Assembly (NCBI GenBank): GCA_934255485.1 | Contig: CAKQOG010000003.1 | Span: 1 to 64,000, forward strand | DNA length: 64,000 nt | Reading direction: 5' to 3' | Source: an uncultured Prevotellamassilia sp. | GTDB lineage: Bacteria; Bacteroidota; Bacteroidia; Bacteroidales; Bacteroidaceae | Shown: one piece after another, positions 51,615 through 61,351 of the stretch | How the letters are laid out: every line of letters begins with the position of its first letter | How positions within the stretch are numbered: position 1 is the first letter of the stretch | Made by a program: the position numbers and the translations under genes | Notes under the pieces: model-generated | What the model was told of the DNA's origin: nothing | Seen by the model: only the letters and a program-made list of their open reading frames with translations | Database searches by the model: none

Positions 51615-53432
51615 CTAAATTCTGCGGCGCCACACCTTCTGTTGTACTCTTCTTTTACTAACCTTGTCGGTGTAGAGCGAGAGTGCTTTTTTCCAATAAA
51701 CGAGTGCTAGTGCGCGGTTTCCACATTTATATGCGATGTTGCCTGCATGCTCAAATATAGAGGCATTTTCAGCCGTTTCGTTGGTAAAGAGCAAAGCCTC
51801 GTCCATGTAAATGCGTGCTTGGTTATAGTCGCGTTTAAGATAAAGTATCCATGCGTAGGTGTCGAGATAGGTGGCATTGTCGCCCTCTGCCTCTATGGTT
51901 CGACGACTCATCTGCTCGGCTTTGTTAAGGTGTTTGCCTTCGAGCGATAGAAAGTAAGCATAGTTGTTAAGGCATAAAAGGTTCTTTGGATTAAACTCTA
52001 AGGCCTTTTCGTATGCTACGTATGCATCCTCCTTGTAGGTGCAACCATGTAGTACATCGCCAAGTAGAGCATAAATGTCTGAAGCCAATTGGTGGTCGGT
52101 ATCATCGTTAATCCGTTCAACACCTTTTTGCAGTTGTCGGATAGCCTCTTTGTCACGTCCCAGACGGTAGAGAGCAGTACCCTCGTAATAGTAAAACGTA
52201 ACTTCGGTAGGGTCGTAGAGTTCTCCCTCATGGCATGTATAGGTAACTTGTTCCATATTTCCCTGCTGAAGCAATATTTGCAACACTTGCAGGCGAGCCT
52301 TTGTATAGTCGGGTTCAACCTCCAATATGTTGTGAAGGGCACTGAGAATGCTATCAGTGGGCATGTGTTTACCCATTACATAATATGCGTAGAGCTCTGC
52401 CATGTCACGGCTCTCTTGCGGACTATTTAGTACTTTTTTAAATAGTGACAGAACGGCTAAGGAGTCACCTCCGTTCCTTATATTGTCTACTGCAAAGCCT
52501 CTCATCGCCTCTAAGCGTGCGCCACTTTGGGTGTGTGGATTAAGCACTACCTTTTGCAGAAGGTCTAAGTATAACGAATCAGCTTGCGCTGCCTTGTAAT
52601 AGGCAAGGAGCGAAATTTGTGCGTAACTATTATCTGGTTCTGCTGTTAGCACATCTTTGTAGATGTCGAGAGCCTGCTCGTGATAACCATGTTGGTCGTA
52701 TAAATCGCCCAAGAGCACGCGGTAACGTAGGTCGTATGGATATTCAGCACAAAGGTCTTCAATAGCTTGGTAGGCATGCTCATCGTCCTTCATAGCTAAA
52801 TATGTTTGGAACTTTTCAATGCTCAATTGCTCTGATTTTCCATCAACGCGTTCCAATCTTTCAATCGTGCGGATAGCGCCAGCGTAGTCACCGCTTGTTT
52901 TATAGAGCCAAATCAGCACGCTTAGGGTCTCGTCGCTTTCTTTCTCGTCTGCCAGTTCTTCATAGAGAGCTATGGCTTCTCTGTATCGGGCACTATTGGC
53001 CAAGTAAGTGGCAAGTGCCTCTTTGTAATAAACATTCTTATTGTCAATTCTTACCGCCTTATGGAGCAAAGAATCGCCTTGTGCACGCGATAAAGTGTCT
53101 GAGAAGGGGGAGTAAGAAAGTTTGAGTAGCCCCATTTCGTAGATGGCCTCCGATGCATTGGGATTGAGCTTGAGTGCAGCGTCAAGCAGTTCGTATTCAG
53201 CGTCTATATGATCAGCCTCTTTTTGGCGTATGGCTTCAAGAAACAATTCGTTAAATCTTCGTTCTTGTTTGTAGCTGATGGCTAAGGCATGTGATGGCAA
53301 GTTTGGGGTTGTTGCAGCAGCATTTATGCTTGCTTGGGCAGATTGGGTATGTGCCGATCGTTGTGTGTGGCATGATGATGCCACACACACTATTGTGATA
53401 AGCCATATAATGTGTTGCAACTTAAAGCGCAT
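51615..53432 (-). CDS. TPR-repeat lipoprotein
   Basis: 605 residues. Lipobox ASSC near residue 21 after MRFKLQHIIWLITIVCV. At least eight tetratricopeptide units follow, for example ALDIYKDVLTAEPDNSYAQI, AIRQLQKGVERINDDTDHQL and AYVAYEKALEFNPKNLLCLN. Outer-membrane or periplasmic scaffold; partner unknown. It lies between dut and the DUF4292 gene, a conserved order in this phylum. Confidence 0.85.
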   Translation of the reverse strand: MRFKLQHIIWLITIVCVASSCHTQRSAHTQSAQASINAAATTPNLPSHALAISYKQERRFNELFLEAIRQKEADHIDAEYELLDAALKLNPNASEAIYEMGLLKLSYSPFSDTLSRAQGDSLLHKAVRIDNKNVYYKEALATYLANSARYREAIALYEELADEKESDETLSVLIWLYKTSGDYAGAIRTIERLERVDGKSEQLSIEKFQTYLAMKDDEHAYQAIEDLCAEYPYDLRYRVLLGDLYDQHGYHEQALDIYKDVLTAEPDNSYAQISLLAYYKAAQADSLYLDLLQKVVLNPHTQSGARLEAMRGFAVDNIRNGGDSLAVLSLFKKVLNSPQESRDMAELYAYYVMGKHMPTDSILSALHNILEVEPDYTKARLQVLQILLQQGNMEQVTYTCHEGELYDPTEVTFYYYEGTALYRLGRDKEAIRQLQKGVERINDDTDHQLASDIYALLGDVLHGCTYKEDAYVAYEKALEFNPKNLLCLNNYAYFLSLEGKHLNKAEQMSRRTIEAEGDNATYLDTYAWILYLKRDYNQARIYMDEALLFTNETAENASIFEHAGNIAYKCGNRALALVYWKKALSLYTDKVSKRRVQQKVWRRRI

Positions 53433-53544
53433 ATAAAACCTCTTGGTATTGAAAAGTGAATAGTGTTTTGTGAGATATAAAAAGGTGTTGGTTGATGTAG
53501 CCTATGCCCGTAGCCTTGAAGTGGCTATTTATGGGTTGTGACGC

Positions 53545-53979
53545 TTATTCCTTGCCTGTATGTCCAAAGCCTCCTTCGCCTCTACTTGTTTCGTCAAGGC
53601 TTTCAACAGCGTTCCATTCAGCATGCTCAAAACGAGCAATAACAAGTTGAGCAATGCGGTCGCCGTGTGTTATCTTGAATGGTTCGTTAGACAGATTGAC
53701 CATAATCACTCCTATTTCGCCACGATAGTCGGCATCGATGGTGCCAGGAGTGTTGAGCAGTGTAATGCCATGTTTCAGTGCCAAGCCAGAGCGCGGACGC
53801 ACTTGTGCCTCATATCCCTTGGGCAGTGCAATGCGCAATCCTGTAGGGATGAGTCGTCTTTCTAATGGTTGCAAGGTAACATCTGTTGTAAGATTAGCTC
53901 TCAAGTCAAGTCCAGCACTTTGCTCGGTAGCATATTCTGGGAGGGGATTGTTAGAATTGTTTACTATCTTGATTTTCAT
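53545..53979 (-). CDS. dut: dUTPase
   Basis: 144 residues. All five trimeric dUTPase motifs are present: AGLDLRANL, RPRSGLALKHG, NTPGTIDADYRGEI with the catalytic Asp, GDRIAQLVI and the C-terminal RGEGGFGHTG. It hydrolyses dUTP to dUMP, keeping uracil out of DNA. A leftward -7 box (TAATTTTG) is at 54015-54022. It is back to back with dGTPase, another dNTP-hydrolysing enzyme. Confidence 0.96.
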   Translation of the reverse strand: MKIKIVNNSNNPLPEYATEQSAGLDLRANLTTDVTLQPLERRLIPTGLRIALPKGYEAQVRPRSGLALKHGITLLNTPGTIDADYRGEIGVIMVNLSNEPFKITHGDRIAQLVIARFEHAEWNAVESLDETSRGEGGFGHTGKE

Positions 53980-54014
53980 TTTTTACAAGGATGATATATC
54001 GTTACAAAGAAAAG

Positions 54015-54072
54015 CAAAATTAGTGATTTTAGGGCAATAAAGATGTGTTGTGCTTGCTTTTTAATACTTTTG
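54015..54072. promoter_or_regulatory. Divergent -7 boxes for dut and dgt
   Basis: Leftward TAATTTTG (CAAAATTA at 54015-54022) for dut and rightward TACTTTTG (54065-54072) for dgt. The -33 boxes are weak. Confidence 0.5.
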
Positions 54073-54099
54073 CAATGAAAAAAGAAATACTCATTGATT

Positions 54100-55455
54100 A
54101 TGAAATGGCAAACTCTCATCTCGTCTAAGCGACTTGGCAAGGAAAACAAACCAAAGCCGCTTGAAGAACGACGTACCGAATTTCAGCGTGACTACGACCG
54201 CCTTATCTTTTCTGCTGCCTTTAGGCGTATGCAAAACAAGACGCAAGTGTTTCCGCTTCCAGGCAGTGTGTTTGTGCACAACCGACTTACGCATAGCCTT
54301 GAGGTATCAAGCGTTGGTCGCTCGTTAGGAACAGACATTAGCCGTGAACTAATCAATATTCATCCTGAACTTGCCGATACAGAGGTAACGAGTTTGGGAG
54401 CCATTGTGAGTGCTGCATGTTTGGCGCATGATATGGGTAATCCGCCTTTCGGACATTCTGGCGAGCGTGCCATACGTACTTACTTTAGCGAGGGTAAAGG
54501 TGCAGAGTTGCACAAATTAATAACAGAACGAGGCGAAAAACTATCTGAAGCCGAGTGGCTCGATATGACACGATTTGACGGAAATGCCAATACTTTCAGA
54601 CTATTGACTCACCAATTTAATGGGCGCCGTCGTGGTGGTTTCGTAATGACTTATGCCACCCTCGCATCGATTGTGAAATATCCTTATGGCTCAGATGGTG
54701 CTTTAACAAAGCCAAAGTTTGGATTTTTTGAGGCAGAACGTGCTACTTATTTGCACATTGCTGATGCTTTAGGGTTGAAGCGTTTGCCTGATTTACCTAA
54801 TGGAGCTGTACGTTTTGCGCGTCATCCTCTTGTATATCTTGTTGAGGCTGCAGACGATATCTGCTACGAAATTATGGATATAGAAGATGCGCACAAACTG
54901 CGATTGCTATCAGATGAGCAAACTATGAACTTATTCCTATCGTTTTTTGAGGAAGGAGAACAAACAAGGCTTCGCCAACGTTATACACCCGATACGGATG
55001 TAGACGATAAAATTGTATATTACCGCTCGTGTGTTATCAATGCACTCGAAAGAGCTTGTGTTAGTATCTTCTTAGAGAACGAACAGCAAATATTGGATGG
55101 TACATTCACAGGTTCACTTATTGACCATTTGCCACCAATCTTGCACACCGCCTACCAACAATGTGAGCATGTGGCAAAAACATGCATCTATCGATGCCAT
55201 GAAGTGACAGATGTAGACTTGGCTGGTTATCACATTATCTACACCTTACTCGAACTTATCACAGATGCAGTGATGGCACCAGATAAGGCTTATTCGCAGT
55301 TACTTTTGCAGCAAGTGCCATCGCAGTATGAAGTATGCACCATGCGTGAGGGCGACCGCCTTATGGCTGCACTTGACTATATTTCGGGCATGACAGATGT
55401 TTATGCCCTCGACCTTTATCGTAAGATAAATGGGCATTCATTGCCCAGTGTATAA
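54100..55455 (+). CDS. dgt: dGTPase, deoxyguanosinetriphosphate triphosphohydrolase
   Basis: 451 residues from the ATG at 54100 (MKWQTLISSKRLG); a TTG two codons earlier is less likely. HD-domain residues are in RLTHSLEVSSVGRSLG and AHDMGNPPFGHSGERAI, with a later VEAADDICYEIMDIEDAH. It splits dGTP to deoxyguanosine and triphosphate. It keeps nucleotide pools balanced, as dut opposite it does for dUTP. Confidence 0.93.
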   Translation: MKWQTLISSKRLGKENKPKPLEERRTEFQRDYDRLIFSAAFRRMQNKTQVFPLPGSVFVHNRLTHSLEVSSVGRSLGTDISRELINIHPELADTEVTSLGAIVSAACLAHDMGNPPFGHSGERAIRTYFSEGKGAELHKLITERGEKLSEAEWLDMTRFDGNANTFRLLTHQFNGRRRGGFVMTYATLASIVKYPYGSDGALTKPKFGFFEAERATYLHIADALGLKRLPDLPNGAVRFARHPLVYLVEAADDICYEIMDIEDAHKLRLLSDEQTMNLFLSFFEEGEQTRLRQRYTPDTDVDDKIVYYRSCVINALERACVSIFLENEQQILDGTFTGSLIDHLPPILHTAYQQCEHVAKTCIYRCHEVTDVDLAGYHIIYTLLELITDAVMAPDKAYSQLLLQQVPSQYEVCTMREGDRLMAALDYISGMTDVYALDLYRKINGHSLPSV

Positions 55456-55464
55456 TACAAAAAA

Positions 55465-55517
55465 GTTCTCAAACCATGCGTGCTTAACTTGGTTAGTGGC
55501 ATGCATGTGTTTGCGAA
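55465..55517. terminator. Bidirectional hairpin between dgt and the phosphatase-family gene
   Basis: GTTCTCAAACCATGC pairs, with small mismatches, with GCATGCATGTGTTTGCGAAC; the two genes converge here. Confidence 0.55.
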
Positions 55518-55537
55518 CTTATTCGGTTTGCACAGAA

Positions 55538-56695
55538 CTATTGTTCCTTCAAGTATCCGATGATAGGATAATGGTCTGAGAATGGAACGCTATCATCTAC
55601 TTTAACGGCATAGGGCTTAAAGTGTGATGAGCAAAATATATTGTCGATGCGTACGTAGATGGCGTCTTTATTAAACGAGCGTCCAATGCCATTTCCTGTA
55701 GCTCGGTAAGCATCTGTTAGCCTACTACACATCATGTGGTGGGCATAGCTGATTGGAGTATCATTAAAGTCACCCATTAGGATAATCTTGTTGTGTGCAT
55801 GTTTGTCAAGAAAATTCATCAACGTGTCTGTTTGGAATGCCCTTTCTTTACCTCCTATTGCAATCTTCTTGATAAGGCTTAATTTACCGTGTACTTCATC
55901 AATTTGTTCTGGGTTTTCTACAATCTCTTTGTAATTAGAGCGTTCTTCTTTTGATAGGCGCATTGATTCTAAATGAGCACATACCACAACAAGAGTGTCT
56001 TTAGCTTTGGGCGTAAGGTAAAAAGCCACGGCTCCGTTGCATTCAGAGTGGCATATCATTTCGTTCTTAACGATAGGAAATTTAGATATAACTCCCACCT
56101 TGCTACCTCCTACGAAACTCCAATCTATATGTAGTTTATAACTCTTCACTGTCCTTTGCACCATTTCGTGGTCTTCATCATTGCGAAAGGCAATTTCTTG
56201 TAAGCATGCAATGTCTGGTTGCTGAGAACAAATGTAACGCGCCACTTCATATTCGCCCGTTTGTTCATCTTTTTTCCAATTGCCAAAACTCATGGTGTTA
56301 TACGACATTACCTTCCATGCTCTTTTAGGCGGGGGCGACGAAAGGTTAATGGGGCAGTAATCGCGAATAGAGCCATAGCAACCCACAAATCCCACGAGAG
56401 GAATCCATACCATTTTAGGCTGAAATAGCAGTGTAATCACTGTCATAAACAACACTGCAGCTGCCCATATAGGGAAGGTTAGACCGATAACGCTAAAGTA
56501 TTTGCCATATATGCTTGGGTCTATATATACCGAGGCCGCGCATCCCCACATTAGCAGTACGGCTAACCAGTTAAAGAACGAAAATAGTTTTTTCAATGAT
56601 AAGCAATGTTTTGTTTTATGTATGTTAGTAGCGTTGGTAGTTCTTTGATATGTAATTTTATTTCCTACTAATTCTAAAGAGTTCTCTTTTTTCAT
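55538..56695 (-). CDS. Membrane-anchored endonuclease/exonuclease/phosphatase protein
   Basis: 385 residues. An N-terminal stretch of about 35 residues and three membrane segments (about 38-105) precede the catalytic domain. It has VMSYNTMSFG, CLQEIAF, HLESM, LMGDFNDTP and PFSDHYPII, the full metal-dependent set. Substrate unknown: nucleic acid, sphingolipid or phospholipid are all possible in this family. Its start overlaps the end of the rhomboid gene by 38 bases. Confidence 0.85.
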   Translation of the reverse strand: MKKENSLELVGNKITYQRTTNATNIHKTKHCLSLKKLFSFFNWLAVLLMWGCAASVYIDPSIYGKYFSVIGLTFPIWAAAVLFMTVITLLFQPKMVWIPLVGFVGCYGSIRDYCPINLSSPPPKRAWKVMSYNTMSFGNWKKDEQTGEYEVARYICSQQPDIACLQEIAFRNDEDHEMVQRTVKSYKLHIDWSFVGGSKVGVISKFPIVKNEMICHSECNGAVAFYLTPKAKDTLVVVCAHLESMRLSKEERSNYKEIVENPEQIDEVHGKLSLIKKIAIGGKERAFQTDTLMNFLDKHAHNKIILMGDFNDTPISYAHHMMCSRLTDAYRATGNGIGRSFNKDAIYVRIDNIFCSSHFKPYAVKVDDSVPFSDHYPIIGYLKEQ

Positions 56696-57593
56696 CTGTT
56701 GTCAAGCTATCATACCCAGAGCGCTTAATCTTGTCAAGAATTTCATCCATGCGTTGCTCCTCCTCTTTGCTTCGGATATTGTATTCATAATCAGTTTCTC
56801 GGGTTGCAGTGTGGTGTGCATTCCCCGCAGTGGTTTTATGCGGAGTGAAAGTATCCTTTAATTTCTCCTTCCAAACACTTCTTTTGTGGCCTTGCTGAGG
56901 ATAAGTCCATTGCCCCCATCCCGTAGTTGCACTTTTGTTGCTACGGCGTTTCCAAAGCCAAATCAAGAACCATCCAAAGAGCATGCCACCTAAATGAGCA
57001 AAGTGTGCTACATTGTCGTTAGATGTGTAGGCTGATATAAGTTCGATAGCAGCATATCCAGCAACAAAGTATTTGGCCTTCATTGGTATGGGTGGTATGA
57101 GTAGCATGATGCGTTCGTTGGGGTAGAGCATACCAAAAGCCAACAATACACCATAGCAAGCGCCCGAAGCACCAATAGTTGTCCATGAGTTCAAAAACTC
57201 TCCCATAGGTATAATGCCATTGCCAATGTTCACCATGCTAAAACTTTGCATATCTTCCATAAAGAAGTCGGCTGTCTGCCATATCTCTTGGCATATACCA
57301 GCACCGATGCCACACACAAAGTAGTATATAAAAAAGCGTTTTACGCCCAATGTTCTTTCAATCAGTCCGCCAAACATCCATAGTGAGAACATGTTAAAAA
57401 AGAGGTGCGTTAAGCTACCATGTAAAAACATATAGCTAATAAGTTGGAAAACATTGAATTGGTCTGCCAATACAAAGTGGAGTCCCAACCAGTTGGTAAC
57501 ATCAATGCCATACAAGCGCATTACAGATTGTGCAAGATAGCAAATCACGTTGATGATTATAAGGTTGCGTGTAACAGGGGGTATATTGTGCAT
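56658..57593 (-). CDS. Rhomboid intramembrane serine protease
   Basis: 311 residues. Six or seven membrane segments fill about 10-210. The catalytic Ser is in GASGACYGVLLAFG (about 140-153) and the His in AHFAHLGGMLFG (about 195-206). The last 90 residues are a soluble tail with an Arg/Lys/Glu-rich MDEILDKIKRSGYDSL region. It cuts membrane proteins within the bilayer; its substrates are not known here. It overlaps the downstream gene by 38 bases, indicating translational coupling. Confidence 0.9.
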   Translation of the reverse strand: MHNIPPVTRNLIIINVICYLAQSVMRLYGIDVTNWLGLHFVLADQFNVFQLISYMFLHGSLTHLFFNMFSLWMFGGLIERTLGVKRFFIYYFVCGIGAGICQEIWQTADFFMEDMQSFSMVNIGNGIIPMGEFLNSWTTIGASGACYGVLLAFGMLYPNERIMLLIPPIPMKAKYFVAGYAAIELISAYTSNDNVAHFAHLGGMLFGWFLIWLWKRRSNKSATTGWGQWTYPQQGHKRSVWKEKLKDTFTPHKTTAGNAHHTATRETDYEYNIRSKEEEQRMDEILDKIKRSGYDSLTTDEKRELFRISRK

Positions 57594-57691
57594 AAGTGAT
57601 AGAATAAATGTTTAACTTTGCATGCCCTATAAGCACAAGTTTCTTGGCATTCAAGTTTATGCATTATGTTATGAAAAGAGTTGTGCGTGCG

Positions 57692-58660
57692 TTATCCTTC
57701 GTAGTGCCATATAGTGCTACCAAAGAAACGTTCTTCGCTCAGTTTGATGCCTACAGGGAGTCTTGGTTCGGGCACTCCGCTTCCCAAAGGTTGTTCTGAC
57801 ACTTCAACGAAGGCTTCATCCCACAATCCTTGGTCTATAAAGCTTTGAAGTGTTTGTTGTCCACCTTCAACCAGTAAAGACTGAATGCCCAATCGGTAGA
57901 GTTCGCTCAGTGCAGTTGGGATGTCGGCATAAGCCAACCATCCGTGTGGCAACTCACCTTCAGCCACTCGCCCCAACACCACACGTGTGGGCTGATTGCC
58001 CGCCCAATGGCGCACGTTAAGCTGAGGTCTATCCATCTTCAGTGTGTTGTGTCCCACCAAAATAGCTTGGTTCATAGCTCTAAGTTGGTGCACACGCATG
58101 ATAGAGAATGGAGTAGAAATCTTGGCAGCCTCTTCGGGTGTTCCCTCTTCGCGCCAAGCGTCAATAAACCCATCGGCAGAGCGTGCCCATTTCAGTGTAA
58201 CATAGGGGCGATGCTTGGTTTGAGCCGTAAAGAAACGGCGGTTTAGTGCTTTGCATTCATCCTCAAGCACACCAACAGTTACCTCTATACCAGCTTCGCG
58301 CAGAATACTGATGCCACGTCCTTGCACCTTAGCAAAGGGGTCGATACATCCCACCACAACGCGTGGAATGCCCGTTTTCACAATGAGTAGCGCACAAGGT
58401 GGAGTCTTACCATAGTGGGCGCATGGCTCAAGGCTCACGTAGATAGTACTTTCTTTTAGTAGTGGCCTATCCTCTGGTTTAACAGAGTTAATAGCATTAA
58501 CTTCAGCATGAGCTTTGCCGCATACGGCATGATAGCCCTCGCCAATAATACGGTTGTTGTGTACAATAACAGCTCCCACCATAGGGTTAGGAGCAGCGTG
58601 CATTCGTCCGTATTGAGCCAGTTCTATGCAGCGGCGCATATATGCTTCGTTTGTTGTCAT
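57692..58660 (-). CDS. ribD: RibD, bifunctional riboflavin deaminase/reductase
   Basis: 322 residues. The deaminase domain (1-145) has the zinc motifs HAEVNAI and EPCAHYGKTPPCA; the reductase domain (about 150-322) has TLKWARSADGFID and SLLVEGGQQTLQSFIDQGLW. It carries out the second and third steps of riboflavin synthesis. Other rib genes are not adjacent and no FMN riboswitch was seen. It is divergent from prmC. Confidence 0.94.
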   Translation of the reverse strand: MTTNEAYMRRCIELAQYGRMHAAPNPMVGAVIVHNNRIIGEGYHAVCGKAHAEVNAINSVKPEDRPLLKESTIYVSLEPCAHYGKTPPCALLIVKTGIPRVVVGCIDPFAKVQGRGISILREAGIEVTVGVLEDECKALNRRFFTAQTKHRPYVTLKWARSADGFIDAWREEGTPEEAAKISTPFSIMRVHQLRAMNQAILVGHNTLKMDRPQLNVRHWAGNQPTRVVLGRVAEGELPHGWLAYADIPTALSELYRLGIQSLLVEGGQQTLQSFIDQGLWDEAFVEVSEQPLGSGVPEPRLPVGIKLSEERFFGSTIWHYEG

Positions 58661-58809
58661 GAGGTGAATATATTTTAAAAAGGAAAATCCTTTTTGAGTG
58701 CAATCAATAAAGTTGTAAAGGGCGATATTATTGTGCGGTCAGCTGGATGAGTTATCGTTTCAAGCCGTAAATAAGTAGCCTTTAGCTTCAAACTATAAAT
58801 ATTAAGAAC

Positions 58810-59661
58810 ATGAATACAGACTTCTTAGCTCTTCGTTCACAATTGTCATCGCTTTATGCTGCTGGTGAGGCACGAGCCATAGCCTTTCTTGTTTTTGAAG
58901 AGGCATTTGGTGTGAGTCGCACCGACATTTATGCAGACAAAGTTAGGCAATTTTCTGCAGAGGAGCATAAGCGTTTGCTCAATATATCTAAACAATTGTC
59001 GGCTGGTGTGCCCGTGCAATATGTGTTGGAAAAGAGCCAATTCTTTGGCCATACTTTTAGGGTGTCGCCCGATGTGTTGATACCGCGTCCCGAAACCGAA
59101 GAACTTGTAGCTTGGGCCATTGACGAGATGCGACACATGCCAATTGCAGACAACACCTTGCACCTACTCGATGCTGGTACAGGTTCTGGTTGCATAGCCA
59201 TAAGTTTAAAACTTGCTTTGCCACAAGCCCATGTTGATGCGTGGGATATATCCGAGGCTGCACTTGCAGTGGCGCGTAGTAATGCCCAAGCTATGCAGGC
59301 AAATGTTGCGTTTCAGCATGTAGATATGTTGCAACCCGTTTCCTCCTTGCAACGCTATCATATCATAGTGAGTAATCCGCCCTATATATGTCAGCGCGAA
59401 GAGGCTGAAATGGAAGCCAACGTCACAGAACATGAACCGCATACTGCGCTATTTGTTCCAGATGCCGACCCTTTGCGCTTTTATAGAGCCTTGTGCCAAC
59501 ATGCCACACGCTTATTACAGCCAAGTGGATGCTTAATGGTTGAGATTAACCGTGCTTATGGGCAGCAAACTGCTGACCTCTTTCGTAGCTACGGACTAAG
59601 CGACATTATGCTCCGCAAAGACGCTTTTGGCAACGACCGTATGCTTTTGGGACGCATTTAA
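58810..59661 (+). CDS. prmC: PrmC, methyltransferase of peptide release factors
   Basis: 283 residues. The N-terminal helical domain (about 1-75) binds the release factor; the SAM-binding core has LDAGTGSGCIAISL (about 119-132) and the catalytic NPPY motif in VSNPPYICQ (near 186). It methylates the Gln of the GGQ loop in RF1 and RF2 during translation termination. It converges on the permease gene with 6 bases between. Confidence 0.95.
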   Translation: MNTDFLALRSQLSSLYAAGEARAIAFLVFEEAFGVSRTDIYADKVRQFSAEEHKRLLNISKQLSAGVPVQYVLEKSQFFGHTFRVSPDVLIPRPETEELVAWAIDEMRHMPIADNTLHLLDAGTGSGCIAISLKLALPQAHVDAWDISEAALAVARSNAQAMQANVAFQHVDMLQPVSSLQRYHIIVSNPPYICQREEAEMEANVTEHEPHTALFVPDADPLRFYRALCQHATRLLQPSGCLMVEINRAYGQQTADLFRSYGLSDIMLRKDAFGNDRMLLGRI

Positions 59662-59667
59662 GGGTGC

Positions 59668-60900
59668 TTAAAGAAACCTCTTAGTCAGGTACTTTACGAT
59701 ATACCATACCGAAACGTATCCCACTACGATAACTGTGGCAAACACCATTATCACATCTACAAAGTGAATGCTTACGGGGTAGGCTTCGATGATAAAGTTG
59801 CTTTCAGACCCATTCATCTTAATCAGTCCGAAACTCTGTTGTGCCCAACATAAACAAAGTCCCACAACGATGCCAATCACCGCACCAAGCATTGTGATAA
59901 GTTGTCCCTCGTACAGAAATATCCTAAAAATAAGCTGCTTATTTGCCCCCATGTGGCGCAGTGTATCAACATCTGACCGCTTGTCGATAATAAGCATTGA
60001 CACTGAGCCAACAATGTTGAAGCATACGATAAAGAGGATAAACGTGAGGAACACATAGGCCATTAATTTTTCGATGTTCATCACGTTGAACACGTCTTCT
60101 TGTTGCTCCAAGCGGTTCATTACCTTAAATCGTTTGCCCGCAATCTTTTGCATTTGCTTTTTCACCTGTTCCACATCGGCACCAGCCTTTAGTTTAAATT
60201 CCAAACCAGTTATACAGTTAGGTTGTTCAAACAAATTTTGTGCAAAACTCAGCGAGGTGATGAGGTAGTTGCTATCGTATTTGCTTTGGTTTACGTTGAA
60301 GCACACCTTGGGCGACGACACAAAGTCGGCGTTGATACTCTCTGTAGGGTTAGCCACATTCAGTTGTTCACCTTTTCGGGGTGCACATATTTGCAGCGAA
60401 CCATAGTCTATGCCTCCCATGGCCGAAGCCAAGCCTATGCCCGGAATACCATAATTGATGTTTCCGCGGCTTAGTTCGTAGCTTCCAGTGCCGTATAGGA
60501 TGTTGCGTATGCCCGTCACCTTGTCGTAGTTGTCGTCTACCCCTTTTAGTGTAATCACGGTGGGGTGGCCTCTAAATAGTATCAAAGCATTATCTTCGAG
60601 GCAAAATGAAGCACTCTCAACCTCTTTAAGTTGTCGCATTTGCGATAGTGAGGGGTCGTCGGTGGTGGCAAATTTACTTTGCGTAGGTACCACTTCGATT
60701 TGTGGGTCAAAGGTGGTATAGAGCGAGTCTATAAGGTCGTGAAATCCATTGAACACGCTCAGTATGCACAAAAAGGCAGCTGTGCCAAACGCCACACCAA
60801 ATACCGAAATGCCCGAGATAATGTTGATAGCTCCCACGCGTTTCTTTGAAAACAAATAGCGCAAGGCAATGAAAAGGGGCAATCGAAAACGGTTGTTCAT
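59668..60900 (-). CDS. LolC/LolE-type ABC permease
   Basis: 410 residues. One membrane segment near 20-45 (GISVFGVAFGTAAFLCILSV), a large periplasmic domain (about 50-265) and three segments in the last 140 residues give the FtsX/MacB/LolE layout. Lipoprotein release from the inner membrane is the probable role. The matching ATPase is not adjacent. It is 13 bases downstream of rbfA, a pairing common in Bacteroidetes. Confidence 0.88.
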   Translation of the reverse strand: MNNRFRLPLFIALRYLFSKKRVGAINIISGISVFGVAFGTAAFLCILSVFNGFHDLIDSLYTTFDPQIEVVPTQSKFATTDDPSLSQMRQLKEVESASFCLEDNALILFRGHPTVITLKGVDDNYDKVTGIRNILYGTGSYELSRGNINYGIPGIGLASAMGGIDYGSLQICAPRKGEQLNVANPTESINADFVSSPKVCFNVNQSKYDSNYLITSLSFAQNLFEQPNCITGLEFKLKAGADVEQVKKQMQKIAGKRFKVMNRLEQQEDVFNVMNIEKLMAYVFLTFILFIVCFNIVGSVSMLIIDKRSDVDTLRHMGANKQLIFRIFLYEGQLITMLGAVIGIVVGLCLCWAQQSFGLIKMNGSESNFIIEAYPVSIHFVDVIMVFATVIVVGYVSVWYIVKYLTKRFL

Positions 60901-60913
60901 TCGTCTTTAAAAC

Positions 60914-61282
60914 TTATTCTTCGGTGCTTTCAGTTGTATGTTTCTCGTCGGTTTTCAGCAAGTTGTCGATGTGTTCCAAATAGTCGAGCGAGTCATCGAT
61001 AAAGAACTTCAGTTCGGGAATAATGCGCAATTGGTGGCGCACTCTTGTGCCGAGTTCGTAGCGAATTTGGCGTGTGTTAGCATTGATGTTGTTCAGAATT
61101 TCATCGGCACGTTCCGAAGGGAAAATGCTCAAATATCCGCGTGCAATGCTTAGGTCGGGGCTGATACGCACCGCGCTTACCGAAACCAACACACCATGAG
61201 TGGCTTGTGTTTGTCGTTGAAATATGTCACTAAGTTCTTTCTGTATTAATCGTGATATTTTTTGTTGTCTTGTTGTTTCCAT
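60914..61282 (-). CDS. rbfA: RbfA, ribosome-binding factor
   Basis: 122 residues. KH-like fold, with TRQQKISRLIQKELSDIFQR at the start, then VSVSAVRISPDLSIARGYLS and RHQLRIIPELKFFIDDSLDY. It helps mature the 5' end of 16S rRNA in small-subunit assembly and is needed in the cold. Acidic C-terminal tail. It shares a transcript with the downstream permease. Confidence 0.92.
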   Translation of the reverse strand: METTRQQKISRLIQKELSDIFQRQTQATHGVLVSVSAVRISPDLSIARGYLSIFPSERADEILNNINANTRQIRYELGTRVRHQLRIIPELKFFIDDSLDYLEHIDNLLKTDEKHTTESTEE

Positions 61283-61351
61283 TTTTATAAAATTATTTTT
61301 TTAGTGAAGTTGTTAAAAACCAATGAGTTCTGAGCAACTTCTGCTTATAGA

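Noticed and set aside
58661..58809. An FMN riboswitch ahead of ribD
   Set aside because: The short divergent gap shows none of the conserved FMN-aptamer segments.
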